DNA from: Orychophragmus violaceus
Lineage: Eukaryota > Streptophyta > Magnoliopsida > Brassicales > Brassicaceae
Reading direction: 5' to 3'
DNA: 64,000 bases
Assembly: GCA_030180135.1 (NCBI GenBank)
Contig: CM058236.1
Location: 60,167,728-60,231,727, forward strand
This document shows positions 37,276 to 45,825 of the stretch, piece after piece. Every line of letters starts with the position of its first letter. Within the stretch, counting starts at the first letter, position 1. The notes below the pieces were generated by a model that ran no database searches, was not told the origin of the DNA, and worked only from the letters and a program-made list of their open reading frames with translations. Both the position numbers and the translations under genes were made by a program.

Positions 37276-40200
37276 TCAAACATCGTCTTGAGTAATAGGC
37301 TTTAAACCCATTCCCTTTGATGATTTTACAACTTGATCTCGTGACAAACCTTTAGTAAATGGATCCGCTAGGTTGTCAGCTGATTTGATATAATCAATTG
37401 TGATTACACCACTTGAGATCAGATGTCTAATGGTTTTATGTCGCCTTCTTATATGACGTGATTTACCATTATAGAGATTATTCAGTGCCCGGGCTATAGC
37501 CGATTGGCTATCGCAGTGTACACATAATGCCGGAACTGGTTTCTCCCACAATGGAATATCTTCCAGGAAATTCCGAAGCCATTCAGCCTCTTCAGCAGCT
37601 TTGTCTAGTGCTATGAATTCAGACTCCATGGTTGATCTAGCCAGTAGATTTTGTTTGGAAGATTTCCATGATACTGCTCCACCTCCAAGGGTAAAGACAT
37701 ATCCACTTGTAGATTTCGAATTTTTGGAATCAGATATCCAGTTTGCGTCACTGTATCCTTCAAAAATTGCGGGTTCTCTACCATAGGGGAGACCATAACT
37801 TTTCGTATATCTTAAGTAATTTAATACTCTCGTTATTGCTTTCAAGTGTTTGTGACCTGGATTACTTGTGTAGCGACTTAGTACGTTTACTGCATGTGCC
37901 AAATCTGGTCTAATACAGGTCGTTAAGTACATAAGACTCCCAATAACGCGTGCATACTCTACTTGTGACACAACTTCACCTGAATTTTTGGTCAAGTGAA
38001 GTTGAGAATCAACTGGAGTTTTTGCCGTGCCGTTTGAGTAGTTTTTGAATCGCTCAAGTATCTTTTCAGCATAGTGATCTTGAGACAGAATGATTCCGTC
38101 TGAGGTTCTTGTGATTTTTATTCCTAGAATGACGTCTGCTAGACCCATGTCTTTCATGTCAAACTTTCCACTAAGCATGTTCTTAGTTTGTTGGATTATG
38201 TCTTTATTGCTGCCAATAATCAACATGTTATCTACATATAAGCACAATAAAATATACCCGCTTGGAGTATTCTTTATGTAGATGCATTTATCACATTCAT
38301 TTATGCTGAATCCATTTGACATCATTGTGTTGTCAAAATTTTCATGCCATTGTTTCGGAGCTTGCTTAAGTCCATACAATGATTTCACAAGTTTACAAAC
38401 TTTGTGTTCTTTTCCCGGGACAACAAATCCTTCGGGTTGTTTCATATATATTTCTTCTTCTAAATCACCATTTAGAAAAGCAGTTCTAACATCCATTTGA
38501 TGTATTTCCAGATTTCTTAAGGCTGCGATTCCAATCAGCATTCTGATTGAAGTTATTCTCGTTACAGGAGAATAGGTGTCAAAGAAGTCCGACCTTCTTT
38601 CTGTCGGAATCCTTGTACCACAAGTCTAGCCTTGTACTTATCAATTGAGCCATCTGTTTTCAATTTTGTTTTGAATATCCATTTACACCCTAGTGCTTTA
38701 AACCCTTCAGGTAGATCGGTTATTTCCCATGTATTGTTTTGCATAATGGAGTCGATCTCACTATTGACAGATTCCTTCCAAGAAGGTGCGTCTGGTGTAG
38801 ACATGGCTTTAGTGTACGTTCTTGGTTCATTCTCTAGGAGAAAGACCATCATGAAGTCAGGACCGAAAGATTTCTCCTTACGAGCTCTTTTGCTTTGTCT
38901 AGGTTCTTCTTCTTCGTCCACTTCTTGTAATGAACCACCAAAAATACTAGCCTCGCTTATAGAAGTGCTAGGGTCTTTCTCTTCACGATATCATTTTTTA
39001 TCCTTACATGGAAAGATATGTTCAAAGAAAGACACATTCTTTGATTCCATTATTGTATTTACATGGATATCTGGTACGTCTGATTTGTGAACCAGAAACC
39101 GATAAGCACTACTATTGTGTGCATATCCAATGAAGATACAATCAACTGTCTTAGGTCCGACTGAGACCTATTCGGAGGTGGTATTGCGACTTTTGCTAGG
39201 CACCCCCACACTTTCAGGTATTTGTACGAAGGTACTTTACCTTTCCAAAGTTCATATGGCATTTTGCCAGTTACTTTGTGCGGTATTTTGTTGAGGATAT
39301 AGTTTGTGGTAAGGAGCGCTTCCCCCCACAGGTTCTGGGGTAGCCCAGATTCCTGAAACATTGCATTCATCATTTCTTTTAGAGTTCGGTTCTTTCGTTC
39401 CGCAACTCCGTTAGATTCTGGTGAGTAGGGAGCGGTAGTTTGATGTATAATTCCCTTTTCTTGACAAAACGCATTAAATGGTCCATCATATTCACCTCCT
39501 CTATCACTTCTAACTATTTTTATAGTTTTACCGAGTTGATTTTCAACTTCGAGTTTATATTCTTTGAATTTCTCCAAGACTTCATCTTTACTACGCAACA
39601 AGTATACGTAGCAGTATTTTGTACAATCATCTATGAATGTAACAAAATACTTTTTACCTCCTCTAGTTTGTACCAACTTTGAGTTGCACAAATCTGTGTG
39701 TATTAAGCCTAGAGGTTCGGTTGTTCTTTCAACACGAGGGGATGGTGTTTTGTGAGTTTTGCTTGTACACATGTCTCACATTTTTCTTTGTTTATTTTGC
39801 ATTTTGGGATTAGATTCAAATTCGTCAATCTTTGGACAGATTTATAATTCACATTTCCTAATCTTTCATGTCAAATATTAAAAGACTCAACCAAGTAAGA
39901 AACTGGATTCTTATTAATTGCATTGGAAGTGGTTACATCATTTTTGAGGACTGTCATCACACACATTTTGACAAGCCCATACTTAACAAACCCCTTCCCA
40001 ATAAACACCCCCATTCTTCCTTATTATCAGCTGGTCAGACTCAAAGTTGATGGCAAATCCATGCTTGTTGAGCAAAGTTTCAGAGATCAAGTTCTTCCTC
40101 ATGTATGGCACATGCTTCACGTTGTTGAGAGTAACTTCTTTTCCTGAAGTCATCTTCAAAACCACTTTTCCAGTGCCTTCAATCTTGGAGTGTGACACAT

Positions 40201-40590
40201 TTCCCATCAGAAGGTGAGCTTCAGTCTTGTTCTTCTGGTAGGTGGAAAACATGCCCCTGTCAATGCAGATGTGAGTAGTGGCACCGGTGTCATACCACCA
40301 CGTTTTGGGATTCTCTGCATTTTCTTCAGCCACGTTTGCTTCAGTGACCACCGCACATAGGTCTTCTTCAGTTAAGTTGACTTGAGCTTTGAGATCGTTA
40401 GCTTTGCGGCGACATTCTGCAGCTTTGAGTCCCTTTTGTGGCAGTAGGTGCATTTTCCAACAAACTTGTCTGGAGCGATCAGTGCGGTAGGCACCGTTGG
40501 CGTTGGGACAGCGAGTGGTAGACCATTCCCATGTGTGTTGGGTGTCGACTCAGTGGACGCATCATTCTCTTGGTTACCAGTAACAGACAT
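37276..40590 (-). pseudogene. Copia-A unit 3 gag-pol, broken
   Basis: Frame pieces are 40590-40372 and 40453-39983 (short gag, knuckle frameshift, protease DTGATTHIC), 39772-39059 (integrase; frameshift near 39170), 38921-38562 (start of RT) and 38541-37276, a 421-codon RT-RNase H frame. The RT active site is YVDN, as in unit 1. The knuckle frameshift and the extra C near 40011 are shared with unit 2. The reading frame starts MSVTGNQEND, only about 47 codons before the knuckle. Confidence 0.9.
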
Positions 40591-40902
40591 CTGTTCAAAA
40601 AAAAAAACAGAAGAATAAAGTCAGTTTTTGTAACAGACTTGTAATAGCGATGAATCGCTTATTGATCGTTTAGATCGTATGATATAACATTTCGCAAACT
40701 CGCCAAAAGGCTTTCGCGGAAATCGTTTATCGAATCTGAAAAATAAATCGTTTTGTTGAACAAACGATCAACGAAATTGCATATAGAATTCGCCGAACAC
40801 TGGTTGAAAACGTTTTGTAGAATCGTATGAAAAAGGTTTTTCTATAGTTTCTGAATCCGATTCAAGCGATAAGAATGAAGCGGATTTATTTTGAATTAAG
40901 AC

Positions 40903-42241
40903 TGTAAGATGCTGGAATTCGGAAGCAAAAACTGTTTGATAAAACCAATGTAAAACGATTGAGGAAAACGATTTAGCTGAGGCGAGATGATCTCTTTCCT
41001 TAATTCAAAATATCTCCCGCAGTGTAACGGTTTGATGAGATAATGAATCCCAGGATACAACCGCTATGAGACTAAGATCGTGACACTCGATCAAAGAATC
41101 TGCGAACTTGAATTCTACGAATACTCTCAGACTTACGCTTGGTAGAAGAAAGAAGACAGAGAGATTGATGGTTTTTTTCGAGTTGTGAAAGGATTATTTT
41201 TTTGTGTAGTTTTCGAGTAATGGAGTTTCAGATATATAGGAGAGGAATGGTTCGGTCAAACTTGCGCAGAAAGAATCTCGCAAAACGTTACGGAAATCGT
41301 GTAACTAAATGCGGAGATCTTGCGAAGTTAATGGTCGTAAGTTACAAATATTCGAATTTAATATTCGAATTTAATTTGTTTAATGGTTAGAAAATTATTA
41401 TGAATTTTGTCCAAAAAATATACGCGCGGGAGCCTCTTTAGAGGCTCATTCCATGAACCACGAACCACGAGCCGAGCCGGCCGGACGGCGCGTGTGTGTG
41501 TTCCCTTATATCTCTCCATAGCCATGTAACCAATGTTATGACCATGTCTATATATATACTACTCCAAAACTTCTCTTGCTTCCAATGTGGGACAAATTAA
41601 GTTTCACTTAAGTTTGGAGAGCAAAAGGCTTGACCAATTTTATTGACTCATACCTGTGGATCCTAAAACCCACACTAAGTTTTTAGAGTGTTTAGATGAA
41701 CTGATTTATAAAGTAGGTGGGCTAGATTCTTGATTGAACGTGATCAAGGAGCTTAACAATAGTGAGAAAGTGGATTTATATTGATTTGGATGTAAGAACA
41801 ATAAGAACTCGAGCTACAGAGCGATTATAAGGTCTTAATGCTAGGTTCAAATGCCAAAAAGAAGAATCGGATCCTTTCTCCAGTCGTCGAAGCCTCCTCT
41901 TATAGCCCTCATCTCCACGGCTGCTTTCCTAGGTTTACGGAGTTAGCTTCAACAACCCGCGAGATTCCTGGGATCGTGCGCTCTCCTGACTCCTCCTTCT
42001 TCGCTGGTTAGTTGCCAACGGACGAGTCTATTACTTGTCGAGCTCTACTCCGAAGTCGGAGCCTCCTTTGTTGAATTGGGTTTGGGCGCGAGTGCATATG
42101 GGCCTGGTCGCCAGATGCTGGATGAGGCCTTATTCAGCTAATCCACTTGGGAGTAGATTTAGACCCAAACAATACCCATTTCTTTTCAGCTCATATAATA
42201 TTTTATAAACCATAGTGTTTATTAAAATATTAGGCCCAACA
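40903..42241 (-). repeat. Copia-A LTR4 (outer 5' LTR) carrying a solo LTR
   Basis: Starts tgtaagatgctgg and ends ggcccaaca. After removal of the 517-bp nested solo LTR and one 5-bp duplication it is 817 bp, matching LTR2 and LTR3. The outer duplication ATCTC follows at 42242-42246. Confidence 0.92.
41655..42171. mobile_element. Solo LTR, 517 bp, nested in Copia-A LTR4 (TSD ATACC)
   Basis: The segment runs from tgtggatcctaaaa to gacccaaaca (TG...CA) and is flanked by ATACC at 41650-41654 and 42172-42176. The other three Copia-A LTRs lack it. There is no internal coding sequence. The minus-strand start TGTTTGGG is typical of LTR starts, so that orientation is likelier. The family is not identified. 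Confidence 0.87.
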
Positions 42242-42428
42242 ATCTCTTCACTTCATAAATTGCAAAGCTCACTAGCTTTTTGAATAGACCGGCTCTACAT
42301 TTTGAGAACGTCACTTGCGGATGACTTTCTTTCTTTATCCTAATTACAAAATTTTTTGTTGTGTCTGATGCTTTCTTTTTTTCTTCAACATTATAGTTTT
42401 TATAGCTGTTTTAGTTGTTTTTCTTTGT

Positions 42429-42928
42429 NNNNNNNNNNNNNNNNNNNNNNNNNNNNNNNNNNNNNNNNNNNNNNNNNNNNNNNNNNNNNNNNNNNNNNNN
42501 NNNNNNNNNNNNNNNNNNNNNNNNNNNNNNNNNNNNNNNNNNNNNNNNNNNNNNNNNNNNNNNNNNNNNNNNNNNNNNNNNNNNNNNNNNNNNNNNNNNN
42601 NNNNNNNNNNNNNNNNNNNNNNNNNNNNNNNNNNNNNNNNNNNNNNNNNNNNNNNNNNNNNNNNNNNNNNNNNNNNNNNNNNNNNNNNNNNNNNNNNNNN
42701 NNNNNNNNNNNNNNNNNNNNNNNNNNNNNNNNNNNNNNNNNNNNNNNNNNNNNNNNNNNNNNNNNNNNNNNNNNNNNNNNNNNNNNNNNNNNNNNNNNNN
42801 NNNNNNNNNNNNNNNNNNNNNNNNNNNNNNNNNNNNNNNNNNNNNNNNNNNNNNNNNNNNNNNNNNNNNNNNNNNNNNNNNNNNNNNNNNNNNNNNNNNN
42901 NNNNNNNNNNNNNNNNNNNNNNNNNNNN
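42429..42928. other. Assembly gap, exactly 500 N
   Basis: A run of N of a round number, so probably a placeholder of unknown true length. It removes the 5' end and promoter of the MADS-box pseudogene. Confidence 0.99.
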
Positions 42929-43645
42929 AGAGGAAGTCGAATCATTCATTTCGGCGCCAAAAAAAATTGGTTTTTCTCGCCTGGATAATTTTTATTATTT
43001 AAAAAATAAATTAAAAGTTTTAAAATATCACACATAGTAATGCCTACTTACTAGTTAAACCAAATATTCAAATCTTTGGTTCACAGTTAAATTAGTATTA
43101 CACCAAATAAAAGTTATTGTTCCTAGTATGACATTTTGTTTTATTTATCTACCATATGAATCTCATTGCCTCGTACATTTTTTTTGTTTGAATATTATTT
43201 TCAGTAACTTTCACTTCTCAATTAGAAAGAGTTTCTTAAAACACAAGGAAAGTTTGGTAAATAGAAAGTGAATATGATTTCTCGATTCATAGAGTCCCAT
43301 CTCGAATACAATTATATTAACTTATTATTTCTAAAACATATAATTGAAGGACTAATGTTTAAGTATATGATTCATTATATTTAAATATACAATTCATTAA
43401 ATAGTTATTATAATGATTAAATAGTTATACTAGTATTACACACAAAATCTGTAGAGGTAATCTAAGTATTACATAGGTCCATAGGTCTGCGTGGGGAAAA
43501 TCAAACAGTCGCTTCCCCCTTTTATTTCTCAAACTCAACTGCTCTCATCATCATTTCTCCACCACTTCCCTAGAAGAAAAAAAAAACTGTCTTTTCTTTC
43601 TTCCGAAGGAACGAACTCGAATCTGAAAGAAGATCACGGTAAAAT
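42929..43645. other. Intergenic region and 5' UTR of the F-box gene
   Basis: AT-rich DNA without ORFs. The last 150 bp (about 43500-43645) is pyrimidine-rich (ctctcatcatcatttctcc), as in a crucifer 5' UTR. No unambiguous TATA box can be assigned. Confidence 0.5.
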
Positions 43646-44482
43646 ATGACGTTAAACAGGGGAAACAGACGGTCGCGAAGAAGAGAAATGCGTAACGCAC
43701 ATGTGTACTGGCCGTGGCATCGTCCCAACCAGCCGCGCTACGAAACGAGGTCTGTTACGCGAAGGCGGAAGGAACAGCCACCGTTCGATCTGCTCGGATT
43801 GCCGGAGGATATCATAAGGACAATAATGGCTCGTGTGGGCGAAGAAGACATGCATGATCTCCGTCACTCGAGAATCACATGCACTCGCCTTAATGCTATC
43901 ACCACGGGAGCCTCGTTCTTTGCCTCTGTTAATCTAATGAAGATGAATCCTTATGTTTGGTCTCCATGTTTTGACTGGAAGAAGTTTCACAGAAGGTGCT
44001 ACGACGAAGGGAATCTAACCGCCCTCAGCCTTAAAGGCATTTCTAACCTCTTTTTCAAGAATAAGCGGGTTGAAGGACTCGAGCAACTCAAGGCGACTGC
44101 AGATAAAGGAATCTTCGTCAGCGAGTACATCTACGGGATGATGTGCAACCTCTTCAGGGACGAATGGGAGGAAGGTCTGTTCGGTGATCATCACCTTACT
44201 CGAGAACGTGCAACTCAGCTTAGCAGCAAACTGCCTATGTTGCCTGGAAGTGGGTGGGGAGGAAGGGTGATGCCTGATTGGATGATTGTTAAACGAGATC
44301 AAAATGAGCCACATTTGATCTCGCACTGCAACTGTTCCAAAGTCGATCCATGGTGGGGGTGGGGGTTTAAGTTTGTGGAGCCAGAGAAGGATGAGTTGTG
44401 CGATAAATGTTTCTGGATCTTGGAGGTAGCCTTTTTCTGTAGAATGGTTGATGAGCACTTTACGGTTTTTCTGGTTAACTGA
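43646..44482 (+). CDS. F-box protein, At2g35280/At1g67623-like family, 278 aa
   Basis: F-box proteins are substrate receptors of SCF ubiquitin ligases and bind SKP1 through the F-box. This intact single-exon frame has a basic N-terminus (residues 1-42, Arg-rich). The F-box spans about 47-86 (LLGLPEDIIRTIMARVGEED and following). A central region at about 130-180 (KGISNLFF, GLEQLKATADKG, YIYGMM) resembles the Sel1-like repeat region of the crucifer At2g35280/At1g67623 group. A Cys-rich C-terminus follows (HCNCSK, CDKCFW). The first ATG of the frame is used; the upstream sequence is 5' UTR-like. No frameshift or stop is seen. The substrate is unknown. It stands alone between the N gap and the MULE remains. 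Confidence 0.82.
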   Translation: MTLNRGNRRSRRREMRNAHVYWPWHRPNQPRYETRSVTRRRKEQPPFDLLGLPEDIIRTIMARVGEEDMHDLRHSRITCTRLNAITTGASFFASVNLMKMNPYVWSPCFDWKKFHRRCYDEGNLTALSLKGISNLFFKNKRVEGLEQLKATADKGIFVSEYIYGMMCNLFRDEWEEGLFGDHHLTRERATQLSSKLPMLPGSGWGGRVMPDWMIVKRDQNEPHLISHCNCSKVDPWWGWGFKFVEPEKDELCDKCFWILEVAFFCRMVDEHFTVFLVN

Positions 44483-44976
44483 TAAACTCTTCCATGTTCT
44501 GTTTTTAGTATCACTCCCTGTTTATCGTTGAAAACTCTTTCGGTTTATGTTGAATGCTCTGTTTATGTTGAATACTCTGTTTCTTTCCATTTTTCGTGAG
44601 ACAGTTCTAGTTCTCTTGACAATGGAACTGGTTAAACAACACGTCCTAGTGAATCCGACGAGAATCCGAGAGAGCTAAAATGAGAAATTGAGATTTCTAT
44701 TTTGGTTTCAGTGTCGATTTGAAACAATTTGCCCAATCGAATTGGATTTCGATTTGAAATTCAATTTACCCAATCAATTTCGATTTCGGTTTCGGTTTCA
44801 AATTCAATTTCGGTTTCGGTTTGAAATTCATTTTCGATTTCGGGTCAAGCATACCGACCCAACCTATTTACCTAAATTAATATTTACTTGATTTTAAAAA
44901 ACAACTCATTAAGGGTACAACAGTAAACAACCACCCCCCTTTTAATGAGAAGGGTATTGTAGATTAATGAGGGGCA
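44483..44976. repeat. 3' region with TTTCGG/AAATTC simple-sequence stretch
   Basis: Bases 44695-44850 are low-complexity repeats of tttcggtttcg, attcaattt and gatttcg words. A 67-codon Arg/Phe-rich open frame there is an artefact of the repeat. Confidence 0.6.
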
Positions 44977-45411
44977 TTGTGGATTTTCTTTGGCAACATA
45001 GGGGTAAGAGAGCCAAAACCCCTATCAATAATGATTTCTATCCTGGATAGGCACATAACAGTCTGGGACAGCATCCTTGGTGAGAAAACTGATGAGTCGG
45101 TCGGAGCGGCAATGGCACCAATGTGTGAGATGTTTCCTTATGCGATGCACGTCTTGACCCCAGCTGAAGATGGGTGGCCTTATCCCTTGGAACGTTACAC
45201 CTACACGATTGTTAGGAGCAAAGATCTTCGCCAAAATGTCCAAACAGGTGACTGTGGAGTGTTCTGCTTGAAGTTCATCGAGTTCCATTCACTTGGACAG
45301 GCGTTTCCAACGTATCTCTGTGATAGGAACATCAAGCAAATCAGGGACAAGCTAGCTTTTGACATAATGTTTGAACTCGGGCGAATAGGTGAAGAACAAC
45401 GTTCTGAGTAG
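44977..45411 (+). pseudogene. Ulp1-type (C48) protease domain fragment of a MULE
   Basis: Ulp1 proteases cleave SUMO-type conjugates; many plant Mutator-like elements have captured one. Visible are the catalytic Asp in ITVWDS (about 45055), and the catalytic Gln and Cys in NVQTGDCGVFCLKF (about 45240-45280), followed by the typical end DRNIKQIRDKLAFDIMFELG. The upstream part with the catalytic His is absent, and the sequence before about 45005 does not match the family, so the fragment is 5' truncated and not a working enzyme. It converges on the transposase pseudogene on the other strand, an arrangement consistent with Ulp1-carrying MULEs. Confidence 0.8.
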
Positions 45412-45639
45412 GCATTGCTAGACACCTACGGTTAAATAGACTTCTGATATCTTTTGGATTCCCAAACAATGGATTTCTTGCATATATTTATCTTTCGTAG
45501 GTGTAAAAAAAACAACTCCATCTTTTGGCCTACTTTTGTGCTTGTTTAGTTATGTAACAAACTTAAGCACTAATCCTAGTTATGTTTATTACTACGCTTG
45601 ATGAAACAAAACCCAAACAATTCAGTCAAGTTTCAATAT

Positions 45640-45820
45640 CAGACTTCTGAAATACATCCATTAGTACGTCAGACTTCATTGAACCCTAAAAAATATCAGA
45701 CTTCAACCAGTTATTCATTAAAATATATCAGACTTAACTAAACTCTAAAACTTATCAGACTTCACTGAACACAATCACATATCAGACTTCAGCAAACCCT
45801 AAATCACATCAGACTTCAAC
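45640..45820. repeat. Direct repeats of (at)atcagacttca in the MULE
   Basis: At least seven copies of atcagactt(c) occur at about 25-35-bp spacing, interleaved with aaccctaaa-like words, just downstream of the transposase stop. The same cagac core occurs in the transposase intron and the 5' flank. Confidence 0.8.
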
Positions 45821-45825
45821 CATTT

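Larger units (their letters stand above)
10878..42241 (-). mobile_element. Compound Copia-A array: 4 LTRs, 3 bodies, one insertion (TSD ATCTC)
   Basis: The chain is LTR1 (10878-11660), body 1, LTR2 (30762-31580), body 2, LTR3 (35803-36629), body 3, LTR4 (40903-42241). All parts are in the same minus-strand orientation. The outermost ends are TG...CA and are flanked by ATCTC at 10873-10877 and 42242-42246. The flanks also join into one MADS reading frame. Without nested elements the bodies are about 4.26, 4.22 and 4.27 kb. One pair of outer duplications around seven alternating parts means a single insertion event later expanded by recombination between LTRs. Nested in it are Copia-B, Copia-C and a solo LTR. 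Confidence 0.9.
10500..42428 (-). pseudogene. Type I (AGL61/62-like) MADS-box pseudogene split by the Copia array
   Basis: MADS-box proteins bind CArG-box DNA as dimers. On the minus strand the right flank of the array (42420-42242) reads KKESHPQVTFSKCRAGLFKK, the N-terminal half of a MADS domain. The left flank (10877-10640) continues with EIGIIVYSPAMKPFSFTHPS and then VESILDRYL, the second half of a type I M-alpha MADS domain. Further left (about 10620-10510) come an MTKWWEWP segment and then LRKIVLLESE, resembling the C-terminal region of AGL61/62-type proteins. Joining the flanks at the ATCTC duplication keeps one frame through the GAG ATT junction. Independent damage is present: a one-base deletion after LFKK, an in-frame TGA after SELCNL, and stops in the C-terminal part. 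The 5' end abuts the N gap at 42429. Confidence 0.85.

Noticed and set aside
10878..42241. Tandem segmental duplication of genomic DNA
   Set aside because: The repeated unit is exactly a Copia body plus LTR, and a single 5-bp duplication flanks the whole chain. Recombination within one retroelement insertion explains it.
42344..43002. ORFs of 181-210 codons across the gap
   Set aside because: They consist almost entirely of translated N.
44688..44891. 67-codon Arg/Phe repeat protein
   Set aside because: Direct translation of a tttcgg/aaattc simple repeat.
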